Assembly: GCF_000264995.1 (NCBI RefSeq)
Contig: NW_006767448.1
Span: forward strand, 62,001-126,000
Reading direction: 5' to 3'
Source: Punctularia strigosozonata HHB-11173 SS5
Lineage: Eukaryota > Basidiomycota > Agaricomycetes > Corticiales > Punctulariaceae
DNA length: 64,000 nt
The translations under genes and the position numbers were made by a program. This document shows, piece after piece, positions 44,747 through 57,788 of the stretch; within the stretch, counting starts at the first letter, position 1; every line of letters starts with the position of its first letter. The notes under the pieces are model-generated. The model ran no database searches, was not told the origin of the DNA, and saw only the letters and a program-made list of their open reading frames with translations.

Positions 44747-46290
44747 TCAATACGCCAGGCCTTCGAGACGCCTGCCACCCTCACTGAGGTGGTCCCGGAC
44801 GGCACGCATCTCTGGTCGCTCAGCAAGTTCCTGCTTCCAGCACCGCTCTGTAATAGCCCATATCTCCGCATTGAACATACATGAACTCTTTTGAAGTTCA
44901 GCCTCGGTCGGTTTGATGGGGCGTTCGCCCTGGATAACCTTCAATATGACTTGTGCCTCGCGAGGAAAGCGGTAGAAGGGGACCCGACCCGTGAGAACCT
45001 GTTGGTGAACGAGGAGCTACTGAACGGGTCGCGACACCATAGCAAAACACGTTCAGGACTTACCTCATAGCACACACAGGCGAATGCATAAACATCGCCT
45101 GCTTTGCTGCAAGATGGAATCGCGCTGGGTTCCTCTGGGTCAGCGTCCTTGACATCAATGAGCTCAGGTGAAAGCCATCTGGCACTTTGTGACTGCGTCC
45201 TGGAAGTTGGCGTCGCAAAATGATTCAGAACCAGCGAAAGCCCGAAATCGGCGAGCCTGGGGTTGTCGTGCTCGTCCACGAGCACGTTGGCCTGAGAATG
45301 GTGGTCACGTTGACTGATCACCATACAGGCGGCGCACAATAGCTTACCCCTCGCAAGTCACCGTGCACGACGTTCTTCGAATGTAGATACGCTAGCCCTG
45401 TCGCAACTCCACATAGCTGAACAAAGAACCCTCGTCATCCAAGGATTTAACATATGTTATAAATAAGACAGTTACCAGCCGTTTAACCTCCCTTTGGGAG
45501 AGCTTGGATCGGCCGCGAGAAACTTTGTTCTGTATGTACTCCTGCAGGCCGCCTTTGTTCATCCATGGCGTCACAAGACAAGGCATAACTTCCAGCGAGT
45601 TGCTGAGGCCATTAATGCGCTGAGCATTGAGACTAGGGTCGGTATCCAAGAATTCCGTCAAGCCGAAGAAAGGCAGAATGTTCTGGTGCTTGAGGAAGAA
45701 TAACGTCAAACATTCGTTCATGAAAGTCTGCATGATTTCATTTAATGTGTCAGCTCCCATTCCTGAGATATTGATATACCTTGGCCAATCGCTCTCGGTT
45801 GATGGAAGGATCTAAGTAGGCTCGCAACCTCTTCACTGCGACTGCCTTGCCTTTCCACGTGCCCTCGAACACATCAGCAAACCCTCCTTGCTTCGGGCGC
45901 TTCGTCACGTTCACATCGTCGAGGTATAAAGGGAACCGATTGGTGAAGATTGCCAGCTTTGAGAGAATCCGACTAATGGCGGGCATTTCGGGATGGTCGT
46001 GACGATCATGATTTCCGGTAGGTGGCTCTAGATACTGGGTTCAGGGCAACATTGAATCAGTCTTGTCACCATGAACAGTGTCTATGAGCACCTCACCTCC
46101 AGCAGGCGATCCATCAGTGCCGCAGCGGCGTCGCGACTGAATGTGCGGCGGTCACCTGCGACATGAGGATGGTCGTTAGGATAGATCTTCTTGAAAATGT
46201 TCACGTCCGGCTCAGTGATGCCTGAAGCTATGAGACCCTCATCATATCAATAGGAGCAGGACATACGAATTTCAAGGGTGCCTTGATCGT
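44747..46290 (-). CDS. TKL-type protein kinase B
   Basis: Same family as kinase A. In order: leader RITEPDVNIFKKIYPNDHP; ISRILSKLAIFTNRFPLYL; GGFADVFEGTW; ATP lysine in VAVKRLR; FLKHQNILPFFGL; MPCLVTPWMNKGGLQEYI; VVHGDLRG, then ANVLVDEH; LADFGLSL; RWLSPELIDV; GDVYAFACVCYE; VIQGERPIKPT and a C-lobe CWKQELAERPEM, ending RRLEGLAY-stop at 44747. All core kinase motifs are intact. The first coding exon is unresolved. The exon ending at 46267 reads GAHDQGTLEI and joins in phase to RITEPDV exactly as in its relatives, but I cannot find its ATG; the alternative ATG at 46470 is in a frame that does not splice correctly. Confidence 0.72.
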
Positions 46291-48275
46291 GTGCGCCTGC
46301 TGCGTTTCCCGTACGCAGCTCTTTGCACCATGACCCGAAGCTCTCGGCGCCACGGTGATCCGGAACAGGCGATTGCGGATCAAGACCACTAATTCTACGT
46401 TAACGCTGTGTAAGGAAGTGTGTTTTTCCAGGAGAAAGGTATGTGCGCACAGACTGAATCGGTTACCCATGGTTGATCGAGAGCGTTAGGTTGACGTGAC
46501 GGCTGGAGGGAATTTAAAGACTTTCAGCGAGCGCTAAAGTGCTTCGCGAACTTCCTGCAAGACGGCGCCAATATACACCAGGACGAATCGTGGAGTTGCG
46601 GTCGCGGGTAATTGTTTGAAAACCTCGATGCCTTGATACTCGTAACGCGGTACCACGACGAACACGGTGAGCCGCAAACGGGAGTATACAGTGCTCAGAA
46701 GCTTACTTCACCCACCGTAATGGTCTGCCATTCGGATGCATAGTCTATGCTCTTTCCGCGTCTAAAAGTAGTATCAATACATTGAGATAGGTGCGGTATG
46801 CTGAGAATATCGTATCGGGATGGTGCTTGATGTCTCAATATGGATCCATGTCGACAGACACTCAGATTCAATACACGAGCTCGTGAGAGGTGTATTCTTG
46901 TTATCTATCAGAGGCATGTCAAATCGGGCGATATGAAGTCAGACGACACGACGACACCTTACTCGAGAAGTTCGATGGCGGCCAACGTTTTAACGCTGTG
47001 CCGTGAGATCGCACGGCGCACAGCCGGAGAGCATTACACTCACATGATACAAGCCTCACAACCGGCATTGGCGCTGCTGCGCTCTGATACGTCCATCATG
47101 CCCAACCTTGATAAGTGAAGAAGCATTCGCCTGCGCGAGCATGCATGGCATACAGTGTGCGCTCAAAGCTGCTGCCATCATGTAATCGAGTCGCTGTACT
47201 GATCATGCAGGGCTATCTGCGCTTGCTAACACTTGAAACCTGACAAAGAGAAAATGGAATGGCGCTTCGTTGCATCATAGGTCAGCATCACCTTCAATAG
47301 CGGGTTTTTGGGTTGGACTACCTACATATGCGGAATTCCGCTTTTCGCCGTTCAATTACCACGAAGTGGATATGGGGGCTGACTATATCAAGGCAGAAGA
47401 TTACAATTAGTACAAGGGTTACAATGTGAGCCGGGGCTCGCTGTAGTAAGCCACGAGACCAGCCCGTAACTCCGTCCGATCCCATCGCGGGATGGTGTCA
47501 AATACTTGAAAGCAAGATGCACTGCGCTTTAGGTACTCACTCGCGGAGTTGACATAATAGGCAATCTTTCCAACCCGAGGCGGCAATTACAGCGTGCATG
47601 CCTTGGTGTCCGATATAACTATCCTCTGATTGAGTTTGCCTTATGGCTCTCTCCTCCTTCGGAGTCGTGGTGCTTGCCGTGTCGTGATCGCGTCGGTCCA
47701 CAGTTTCGGGGTCCACCAGGGTGGTGTAGCTGATCAACGAGCTGCAGGCTCGATGGACATAAAATATGCCACGGGTCTAAGGTTTAGAATCGCACGAGGT
47801 ACCCTCGCTATTACCGCGCTAGAAAACAGATGTCTCTGGATTTCTATCAGAAGGTCAGTTTCAGGGCTGCGAGCAACTGGAAGGGTGTATGATTATATCC
47901 TTGCTCTCGTCGCCTATCGAGTTTGTGTGTTGTATGTAAACAGGGCAAAGGGTAAGAGATCCCGAGTCCAACAGGTTTCCGAACCTTAATGCTGCCGCGT
48001 GGTTCTGTCTCATATCCGCGCCCATATAAGACTCCGATTAGCGCAACGTGGCAATGGCAGTAGCGGGACAGTCCATCATGAGCACGTAGTATCTGTAACT
48101 GCCACCTAGCCCGAGAATGTCCTATCAAGTCGATAATATAGACGCTGGAATTATGAGGAGCATAGTATGCATGTGCTCAACTTGTCTACTTGTAGTTGCA
48201 ACCGGCCAATGCAGCTTCGGAGTACGATACACAGAAACACAGTAAGTGACTAGTACGGGTATTGCATGTCGATCA
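46291..48275. other. Gene-poor gap between kinases B and C
   Basis: About 2 kb with no supported gene. It must contain the promoter and first exon of kinase B. Frames at 46840-47118, 47630-47989 and 47847-48128 carry no family motif. No terminal repeats were noticed. Confidence 0.4.
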
Positions 48276-49661
48276 TCAAGTGACAGAAAGTAACGGAGCT
48301 TTTTGAAGGCACTCTACGACTTGCGCAGCCGACGGCCGCTTCTCCGGCAATTGATCCCAACACTTCGTAATCAATCCCTCGATGTTCGCTGGAGGAAGGC
48401 CGTACGGGATGTTTTGTATAGTGTACGCAGGGCGTTCTCCATTCATGACTCGGAATATCACAGCGGCGTCGCGTTTAATAGTAAAGAACGGGGCACGCGA
48501 GGTATAGATCTATTATGACACATGAGCCAGTTCCAGTGTATTCCCTCGCTCCAGAGCCCACCTCATAGCAAACGCATGCAAAAGCGTACATATCACTGGC
48601 ACACGTTGGATTTGAATTTGTCAAGCCAAACGACTCCGGGGAAAGCAACTCCGGCGAGGTCCATCGAGTGGATCCCTCCGGCTTTTTGCGGGTGGCAAGC
48701 ATAGGCCACTCGGCAATCAATTGCGCAAGCCCATAATCGGCGAGGAGCGGGCACATGTTCTCGTCCACCAAAATGTTGACCTGGAATATTTGGGCGCTCA
48801 GTAACAGACATGCCCTGAGATGATGAACCTACGCCTCGGAGATCCCCATGGACAATTCCTGAGCTATGAAGGTACGCCAATCCCCTCGCCACGCCAAGAA
48901 CCTGCGGAAGGAACACATCTCTTAGGTAAATCAATAGTCATGGAGACTTGTGGGGGCGTACCAATTGCTGTCTCTCTTGATCGGTAATATACGTCGCCTT
49001 GTTAAGAAACGTACGCAGGTTGCCATGGCGCATCCATGGGGTCACCATACATAGCAACGAAATCTCTAGACGACCAGATTCGAGTACACAATCCGACCAA
49101 AGGCCAAGAAACGGAAGAACGTTGCTATGATGAACGTGCACCCACACAAGCGACTCCGTAAGAAGAGCCTGCAAAACTTCAGACGTGAAGGATTGCCGAC
49201 ATTCAAGTACACGTACCTTGAAAAGTCCGAAAGTTTGGTCGGGCGTCCCAGACAATCGAAACCGCTTCACAGCCACTTGCTTCGAAGGAGAAAGATGCCC
49301 GGCGAAAACATCTGCATGCTGTCCATCGTACACGGGAATAGAAGACTCTATCTGAACTTCGTGTAGCATCAGGTTCTCTGGATATCGATCGAGCTGTGGC
49401 GCCAAGCTGTGTAGTACTCGCAAAGCAGGCCTCAGGAGTCTCGGATCTGTCACGGGTTCAGATTTGCTGGCAAGTCTCTGCGATGTCGACCCGTCTCAGA
49501 TTACGGAGAAAAAGTATAGCATTCGATGTAACGTACCGTTTGCACACTCTCCAGCAACTCGACACCCTGATGATATGTGAGCTGGATCAAGTCTCCCGCA
49601 ACTCTAGGAATGCCAGGAATATTCAACAGAGCTAGATTCGCTACCTCCTCCGAGCTCAAAG
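48276..49661 (-). CDS. TKL-type protein kinase C (DYG variant)
   Basis: Belongs to a second sub-type shared with kinase G. N-terminal part: EEVANLALLNIPGIPRVAGD, LIQLTYHQGVELLESVQT, then RLASKSEPVTDPRLLRPALR and LDRYPENLMLHEV. Kinase part: YDGQHADVFAGH; ATP lysine in VAVKRFR; LVWVHVHHSNVLPFLGL; LLCMVTPWMRHGNLRTFL; LAYLHSSGIVHGDLRG; VNILVDEN; LADYGLAQL with DYG in place of DFG; RWTSPELLSPE; DMYAFACVCYE; FRVMNGERP and a C-lobe CWDQLPEKRPSA, ending PLLSVT-stop at 48276. Core residues (Lys, catalytic Asp, metal-binding Asp) are kept. The exon starting at 49661 needs one more upstream exon for its ATG, which I could not place. Confidence 0.7.
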
Positions 49662-51465
49662 CTGTCAACGTACAGGATGATTATGCCTCCAAACCCTGAC
49701 GGTCCAAACAAAGACTTACAGAGACTGCATGAACCACCCCCAGACTCACAGGAGTGTTGGATGCCTGATCGTCGACATAACAGCGAATTCGCGCTTAGTG
49801 TTTCTCTGTCCTCGACCCTTATTGAGATCATGCATAATCTACGGAGAACAGAACTCACATATTCCGCTGCAACGCATAATCCCCATCAGTATCAGCGCGC
49901 CTGCTTTCGAAGTAGACTATACCACTGTCTTCTGCACATTATCCATACCGGGAGGTCCCTATAATTTGTGTTACAACAGCGAAAGAACTCGAACACGGGT
50001 TTTCGTCTACCTTATGACTCGCCATGAACCTGAATCCTGACGACGAACGAGGGTCATTGCGATAAAGAGTAGGCAAGGTATTGTAGGCAGTGGATATCGC
50101 TGCACCTGAGGACGACGAACCATCTCGGTATGAGTACAAGACGATACGTACGAAGAATACGTCGACGTACCCATTTGTGTCGTTGCACGGAGGCGAAGAC
50201 TCTTGTGGTGTTGAGTAGAGCTAGTGAGTCAGTATGCTAAGCGAGCGCTACCTTGACCAGAGAAACGCCCTCGAGACGAGGCTACTTTCGAGACACCCGA
50301 TGGGCCCGGGGTCCCTTCCTTAAGTACGATGGGGTCTCAAAGTAAAGTAAAAATAACGTGTCCCCCCGATATTGATATGGGGAAGCCGTTGCCTGTTCCC
50401 TTCACAGTTAGTATTAGAAGGCGGACTCTGGCGAGCGTCTAGGAGGCCATGTAGTACTCCAGCCTTCTAATGGCAATGGCACCTCAACGTCATCATGGAA
50501 CCCGCAAGAGATTGGGTCAACCTTTGAGCTGGCTGTACGTCGGTGCAGCCCCGTCTCCCTGTCGGCGGTGAAAGCAGGATACCATTGCTTCGGTCGCGCA
50601 ATCCCCGAGATCCATTGGGAACAGCCCATCACGTTCCCACCTTAATCACGGGTCCGTGCACAGCGGGAAGCAACACGATTCCCTCGCCCAAAGCACCCGT
50701 TTTGACCGGGTACGTACGATTCCGGTATCTTATACACTGGAAAAAAGGCGGGTGCCCCGCGCCTTCACCTTCGCTTGCATTGCCATTGCACGAGTAGATC
50801 GCATTCTTAAAAAAAGAGTTTGACACGGTAAAAGCGCATCGCCACAAACTTAGCACCGCCACGGTTGCTGATGCTTACTAATTACCGGCATCCGAGATAC
50901 CTGAGCAAGCTCAGGTAATAACGTGTCTACCGTGACGCGCTATGTACGGCTGCTTCTGTTGGCTGGTGCGCGTCGTGCACGCCAACAGGACGGCCGTGTG
51001 CACTATGAACTTCTCGAGATTCGTATACTGTAAGACACTGCTGCAGCTCGACCTATTAGCTCTTCCGCGATAGCCATTCTGCGGCTGATCGACTTCCCCG
51101 TCCTTCTCTTGCGCCCACCCTGCATGCCGGAACCCCGAGGCCCGAGGCCTGGCTCGTGTTCGCGCCAGATTTACTATGCATCCACCCCTAATGCAACATC
51201 GCCCCCTAATGCAACATCGACACAAATCCCTCTCCCGTCTCTCTCCTACTCAGCTGTTCGTCTCGAAAAAATCTATGTACTCTGAAGCATCTATACATAC
51301 TGTATGCAAGAGCTGAAGTGGGAGCGAGGCTTGGTTTGGGATACAGAAAAACAATAGGACGGCTCGAGTGAGTTGATGCAACATGTCGCGAGTACTCCAC
51401 GGCCTCGCTTCGCCGGATCGGTGAAAAAAAATCATGGGAATATTTGGTAGTACTCGTTACCTTGT
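49662..51465. other. Gene-poor gap upstream of the GH31 pseudogene
   Basis: About 1.8 kb without a supported gene. It holds the promoter and probable first exon of kinase C. Frames at 50414-50862 and 51206-51625 lack motifs. It ends at the duplication junction near 51466. Confidence 0.4.
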
Positions 51466-53707
51466 TGCGTTCGTCCTTCTGGTCTTCACGAAGCTTGCGT
51501 GCTAATGAATAATGCAGGCTTCGTAGACGTCGCGGACGTGATCGTAAACAACTCCAAGGCCAATATCCCCCTCGAGACGATGCGGACCGACAGTGCGTCA
51601 TCTCCTTTTTCGCGCATGCATGCACTTAGCTGATTGGTCTGCTAGATTACATGTACAAGCGCCGCTTTTTCACCCTCGTCCCCGTACGTCCTCCTCTTCG
51701 TTCGCCTCCCGACTTTAACCGAACCCTGACCATACAACATCTCGCAGGACTACTTCCCGACGTCCCGCATGCGCGAGATCGTTGACTACCTGCACGCGCA
51801 CGACCAGCAATACGGTTCGTCTGGATTCTTCTTCACACCTCACAAGAGAACGTGGCACTGACATCGTGCTCGCTGCAGTGATGATGATCGACCCGGCAGT
51901 GGCCTACCTTCCCGATGAGCCTGACAGCGCATATGCCCGCGGCTCCGATAAAGGTGTCTGGTTTCTCTATCCAAACGACTCCTACTATGAGGGTCTTGTC
52001 TGGCCGGGTGCGTGCCTCTCCCCCCGTTATCCCCTCTTTTCCGGTTTCATTCTACATACCACCCTCTGTGTGTTCGACCTTCCCTATCGTTTTCCAAGCA
52101 ACAGTCTCCCTATTGAATTTGCATCCCACGTTCTCTCTTATTCGCCACTCGATGTATACGCATCGAAACTAACGAAGAGTGCGGACAGGCGTCACCGTTT
52201 GGCCGGACTGGTTCAACCCGGACGCGTCTCTCTTCTGGACAGCCGAAGATATGATTACGGAAGCGAAGCGCGAGCAGCAACCGATCAACCATTATGGCGA
52301 AGATTTGAACACGCCACCATATCAGATCAACAACGCAGCGGGTGTGCTATCGAGCGAAACTGCCGATGTACGTGTCTTCACTCTCACAGACGTTCGGCAC
52401 TAGAAACTGACATACTTATAGACTGACGTGACTCACTACAACGGACTTCTCGAGTATGATACACATCAGTCCTTTTCCTTCGACATTCTTTTAGTATGTT
52501 GTCTAACCTCTGTCATCCACGTAGACAACCTCTACGGCACCATGATGCCCGCCGCAACATGTGAGGCGATGCTCGCCCGCCGCCCGTGGCTGCGCACGCT
52601 CGTCATCACACGCTCAACGTTCGCCGGTGCCGGGGCGCGCGTCGGGAAATGGCTCGGCGATAATTTCAGCGCATGGTGACACTACCGTGTCAGTATCGCG
52701 GGTCTGCTTGGTATGACGATCGTGTACCAGGTACCCATGGTCGGGAGTGACATCTGCGGGTACGGTGAGTGCCCTCTGTGATTCTGATCGTCGAACAAGT
52801 ATACTGATGTGCGTGCTCTTGTGAAGCTGATGATACGACGGAGAATCTGTGCGCGCGCTGGGCGATGTTGGGCGCGTTTATCCCGTTCATGCGAAATGTG
52901 CGTCCCGTTCCTGGAATCCTGTACAATGCCAACAAACATAGCTGACGTGCCACTGTGTGCCTAGCATAACGCAGACACGTCCATCAGTCAAGAGCTCTAT
53001 CGTTGGCCAACAGTAGCGCAGGCGGCGCGCAACGCGCTCAACATCAGGTTTGCCACGATCACTACTGGGTTGTTATGGACAGATTGCTCACACGGGCGAC
53101 AGGTACCGCCCACTCGACTACCTCTACACAGCGCTGCACCAGGCAAGCGTGGACGGCACGCCTGTCGCATCGCCGCTCTGGTTCGCGTACCCCTCGGACG
53201 CGAACACATTCGGGATCGACCTGCAGTACCTCTTCGGTCCCTCGGTGCTCGTCTCGCCCGCTACAGACGACGATGCGACCTCTGTCTCCTTCTACCTTCC
53301 GAATGACCGATTCTACGATTTCGCGACACTCGCTCCGCTTGAAGGCACTGGCGCGAAGGTTACACACGCCTTCAGGCGACCGACTTCGAGCTCGTTGTCG
53401 CCCCCGGACGGGATGGGCGCGCGACCGGGCCGCTCTACGTGGACGACGGCGTGCAGGACAAGGCGACGCAGGTGGGACTAACGTTCTCAAACAACGTGCT
53501 GTCGGTTAAGGGCAGCTTTGGGTACCTGCTTGGGGTGAACGCGCGACGCGTGCGGGTGCTCGGTGTGGAGAAGAAGCCGGTGGGAGCTAAGCTCAGGGTC
53601 AGGGGGAAGAGCAAGGATGTGAAAGTTACTTAGGACAAGACGACCAAGGTGATGGATGTCGACGTGGGGATTGCTTTTGATCAAGACTTCGAGGTCGGGT
53701 TATCGTG
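51466..53707 (+). pseudogene. GH31 alpha-glucosidase pseudogene (truncated copy)
   Basis: Partial duplicate of the GH31 gene at 37836-41523. It begins inside an intron (51466 matches about 38752) and continues with the same exons: [62 protein letters not shown]. It then jumps to [11 protein letters not shown], so the exon with the catalytic nucleophile (WIDMNEP in the intact gene) and the Ser/Ala-rich insert are missing. The rest follows ([43 protein letters not shown]), with a stop where the parent has the Trp of DNFSTWW (52677-52679), a shortened segment near 53370, and another stop near the end (53631-53633). There is no signal peptide or promoter. It cannot make an active enzyme. Confidence 0.9.
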
Positions 53708-54248
53708 ACCTCTTGGTAGGTAGAGGACTGGAGGATTGTCACTGTCAATTGTGTGCCCTAAGAGAATCCTACCGATGAGCGTCCACGCCAAGGCTCGGTA
53801 AAATGGACTGCCCGCGTGTATCTTGCGTGCTTCTGTTTTGTTGTGCAACGGCCGAGCTCGACGAATTTTCGCCAAACAGACGTAGTGCGGAACTGCGCTT
53901 TTGCACTGTGACCTCAATATGACAAGACGCCGGACCCTGAGTTTTGCTTGCGAGGGCATTGTGCTGCAATGCATACAGTAGAGTACAACATAAGAAATGA
54001 AATCTAGATTCCGTACAAAGCAGAGTGAAAGCTGCAGTGGAAGTAGAACGAACCCATCATAATAGCATAAACAGGTGACCCGCATAGTGAGAGAGCTATT
54101 GACACCACAATTCGTGCATGGCATTACATATCCTAGGACGCCATTCGCGGATGGCTGCTCGCCAGGGCCACCAGGGCCTAAGACGGTATCGTTTGTAGGA
54201 AGAAAGGCGCGTGTCTGATGCAGAGGGGGTAGAACAATTTCAGCATGA
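53708..54248. other. Intergenic region between convergent copies
   Basis: About 540 bp between the GH31 pseudogene and kinase D, almost the same length as the matching gap at 41524-42085. Frames on the reverse strand (53681-54283) have no motif. Confidence 0.45.
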
Positions 54249-55709
54249 TCAACGGATTGTCGAATTGGCTGATATACCATCAAGCCGCTGTAAAACAGCG
54301 CTCATTGTCGGACGATTATGGCTTTGCTGGTCCCAGCACTCCTCGATTAGAGACCATATCTTGTCCGATGGCACTATCGCGTAGCCATCGCACTTGACTG
54401 GGCGCCTCGGCCGTTGGCCATTGAGTACGCGGACAATGACGGTTGCCTCGCGACGAATCTCGTGAAAGGGCGGCTTAGTAGTGTAGATCTAAAATATTCA
54501 TCATCAGCATAGAAAACCACGACTGAAAGCTTGTGGAGGACCTCATAGCAGACGCACGCGAATGAATACACATCACCTTCGCACGTAGGTTTAGAAGTCG
54601 GGTTGTTTTGCGACAGAAACCGCTCGGGACACAGGAGCTCGGGAGCGGTCCATCTGCCGCCCTGGTGGTTTTGCGTAGCTACCTGAGTGGCATGCTCGTT
54701 GAGAATCCTCGATAGACCGAAGTCAGCCAAACGAGGCGTTTCATCCTTGTCAATGAGGATATTTACCTGCATGAAAGTGAGAAGTATTCAAGCTCATAGA
54801 CCAAACGACCCTTACTCCTCGTAAATCTCCGTGGACGACGTTCATTCCGTGGAGATAATTGAGCCCTTTAGCAGTCCCGTGTATCTGGATAGCGAATTAG
54901 AATGCCTTCTGTGCAGACGGTGCCCAAAATAGGCCGTACCAATCTCTCCAACAATTTCGACGACGGCGTGGTAAATCTTTGGAGATACTCGATCATGTTC
55001 CCATTCTCCATCCACGGCGTTACTATGCACGGAATAGGTCGAACTGGGTCGTCGAACTTGACGACGCCAAGAAGAGGGACAATATTTTCGTGAGACAGGA
55101 GATGTAGCGTAAGATATTCGTCGATGGTCTACCCCGCAGATCAGTTACCGGGGTATGGTACGCAATTCGACAGCTCACACTCACCTTTGCATACTCATCA
55201 GCGCGACTTGGTACATAGCGAATTCGTTTGACTGCGACTGTACTTCCGTTATGTTCAGCCCGGTAGACATCGGCATATCCCCCGTACTTCTCCGCATGAT
55301 GACTCGGGAAAGTGAAATCCAGGTCCAATGATTCGGGAACCATACCCGTGAACTGGAGAAGTTTTTGCATGAGCCGGAACATTACAGGAATCAACAGTGC
55401 TCGATTAGAGCATGAGTGATTTTGCTGAAGGTACTGTAATAGAGAGAGCACTGCTTAGCATGGCTTGGTGAGCACAATGTAGAGCGAGTATCTGCACTAA
55501 CTAACTCTAGCTTGTCTATGAGCCCTACTGCGTCTGCCCGATTGATCGTCAAGGTTTCACCCTGATCCGAGCACGTTCCATGGTGCACATCATTCAAGAG
55601 CCTTCTGTCCAGAGGCGTGACGCCTTGATAGTGAGGTAAGCTAGCGAGTTACATATTGTGCAGTTTGGTGGTATAGCTTACGGAACTCCATATCGTTTGT
55701 ACCCTGCAT
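54249..55709 (-). CDS. TKL-type protein kinase D (duplicate of kinase A)
   Basis: Nearly identical to kinase A over the catalytic domain, for example HQGGRWTAPELLCPERF and GDVYSFACVCYE in both. The start at 55709 gives MQGTNDMEF; the first intron (GT-AG) joins in phase to RVTPLDRRLLNDVHHGTC. Then MFRLMQKLLQFTGMVPESLD; GGYADVYRAEH; ATP lysine in VAVKRIR; VNILIDKDETPRLADFGLSR; a C-lobe CWDQQSHNRPTM; and the end RLDGISANSTIR-stop at 54249. It is convergent with the GH31 pseudogene just as kinase A is with the intact GH31 gene, so both were copied in one segment. Its 5' exon structure is intact where that of kinase A is not. Substrate and role unknown. Confidence 0.78.
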
Positions 55710-56256
55710 CCGGTGGTCGTTCTTATAGCGAGATTGGCATCGGACTCTATATAGACTCGTAAGGACTGAACTACACTAGGCTGGAATAGAGCCCACCCTA
55801 TTGCCATGGTGCACGAGGACCTTGCAGATGCAGTAGGTGGAGCGGTCGGACGCCAACGGGACCGATAAAACGCGTGGAACAGGCAAGAACACTGCGAGAG
55901 CACGACCGAGACACGTAGCGATCGAGCTCCGATTTACGTAACGGATAAACGGACCGATGGCGACAGAATTGAGTAGGTAGGTAGGTAGATATATTTCCGG
56001 CGCGGTCCCAATAGCGGAACAACCGGTTGCCGCACCGCACGGTCCGGGCCAGAGCCTGCTTCGATCTTCCGTCCTGAGAGTTCGTTCACTGGGTCCAGTC
56101 CACTCTGCCGATGACAAAGACCGCGCCGCTTACATTAAGAATATTGCGAACGCTGCGGCATATTTGCTAGTATTGCACGGTGATTTGTCATATCAAGTGG
56201 GTCTGTACAATCTCATTCTTCTAGATCTGCCCCGATGGACTCGCTCCTAACGTGCC
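55710..56256. other. Intergenic region with a short (gtag)n repeat
   Basis: About 550 bp upstream of kinase D. A small microsatellite of about four gtag units lies near 55972-55988. Resemblance to the region upstream of kinase A fades out by about 55785, the likely right edge of the segmental duplication. Confidence 0.5.
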
Positions 56257-57788
56257 TCAGATGCCGTCCGGCGTCAAGCGATCCTCAGCCTCCTGCATTG
56301 TCGGTCGATCATCGCTTTTGTGCTCCCAGCATCGTTCCATCACATTCCATGTTGTATCATCCGGCGTATAGGAGTGGCACTCTTTGTCTGAGGGCCTTCG
56401 GGGACGCTTTCCTAGCATGACTTGGCGAATCACGGTAGCTTCGCGATCGACGGCGTAGAAGGGACTTTGTCCCGTAAACACCTGTTCAGAGGTAAGGATC
56501 ACATCCAACATCAAGCTCAAGTAACGGCCGCACTTACCTCGTAGCAGACGCATGCAAATGCGTAAACGTCGCCTTTGAAAGTAGGCTTGCTCCCGAGGTT
56601 GCTTTCGTCTTCACCAAATTCTCCGGGGTCCAGCAGTTCTGGCGCGTCCCATCGTGCAAAATGCTTCTGCGAAGTATTTGTAATCGTTGCCGCCTCATTG
56701 AACATGTGGCATAAACCGAAATCAGCCAGACGAGGACGGCCTTGCCCGTCTATAAGGACATTACGCTGACAAATACGATTACAGGTCTAGCCTCCCTGAT
56801 AGGTACGTGATGATGCGCTACTCACACCTCGCAGGTCTCCATGTATCACCTTCCTGGAGTGCAAGTATGCCAATCCCAAAGCCACGCCGTGAACCTATGA
56901 TACAGAATGAGCATATATCTTCCCGCACAACGGTAAGTTTTCTCACCAACTTCTCCAGCGCGGGCCGCTGAAATTTATCACGGCCTTTTTTTGCGACGTA
57001 TTCCCGCAAATTCCCGTTTGGCATCCACGGTGTCACCAAGCACGGAAGCACGATCTGGTTGACCACGGGACCATCCCCATATTGCGCCGCGACAGTAACA
57101 TTCGGTTCTGTGCCAGCGTAATTGGTCACCCCACAGAAAGGGAGAATGTTGTCGTGATTGATCAGAAACAGCGCGAAGGATTCGCGAACAAAGCTCTTAT
57201 GTATGAAGTTGCGGACAGTCAGTACGTAGTACCAAGCATGAGATATACAACGACATGCCTTGAGAAGTTTTGCTGGATCCGACTCGGGATTGCTGTATGC
57301 ACGTAGTCTCTTGATAGCCACCGGTCTTCCACAATATGTACCTCTATAGACATCCGCAAAACCCCCCATTTTTGCTGGCGAAGTGTATGCAGCATCCACA
57401 GCGAGGCTCAGAGGGAATCTTCCCGTAAACTCCGCCAACTTGACAAGGATTCGATGAATGGTTGGCATCCCAACACCATCGTTGTGACCAGGTTTGTTGT
57501 AGGACTGCTTGAGGTACTTCGATGAAATAAAATCGCGCCGTTAGGTTTCACGATTGAGTGTTCTGACAGAAGCTTACATTCTCCAAGCCCTCCATGAATG
57601 TCACTGCCGTGTTGCGATCAAATTCACGGAAATCTGATTCCACATAGGGACCACCATCCGGGTCAATCATTCCGAAGAGCAACACGTCCTGCTCCGTTAT
57701 TCCTATAATCATAATGTATATCACACATATATTCATATATATATATATAAATTAAATGAGGCTCACGGATTCTAGTTGTCGTGTCCAT
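56257..57788 (-). CDS. TKL-type protein kinase E
   Basis: Same sub-type as kinases A, B, D and F. The start at 57788 gives MDTTTRI; a first intron with a (TA)n run joins in phase to RITEQDVLLFGMIDPDGGP. Then IHRILVKLAEFTGRFPLSL; GGFADVYRGTY; ATP lysine in VAIKRLR; LINHDNILPFCGV; LPCLVTPWMPNGNLREYV; LAYLHSRKVIHGDLRG; NVLIDGQGRPRLADFGLCH; ARWDAPELLDPGEF; GDVYAFACVCYE; a C-lobe CWEHKSDDRPTM; and the stop at 56257. All core motifs are intact. Family knowledge: HGD catalytic loops and the CW...RP motif are usual in basidiomycete TKL kinases. The target is unknown. Confidence 0.77.

Noticed and set aside
46228-46470. Kinase B start at 46470 with an attractive MGNRFSLC myristoylation-like N-terminus
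   Set aside because: The frame does not join in phase to the conserved RITEPDV exon, so the leader would not be fused to the kinase.
55972-55988. gtag microsatellite as a possible transposon end
   Set aside because: Only about four short units, with no inverted partner or flanking duplication; simple slippage explains it.
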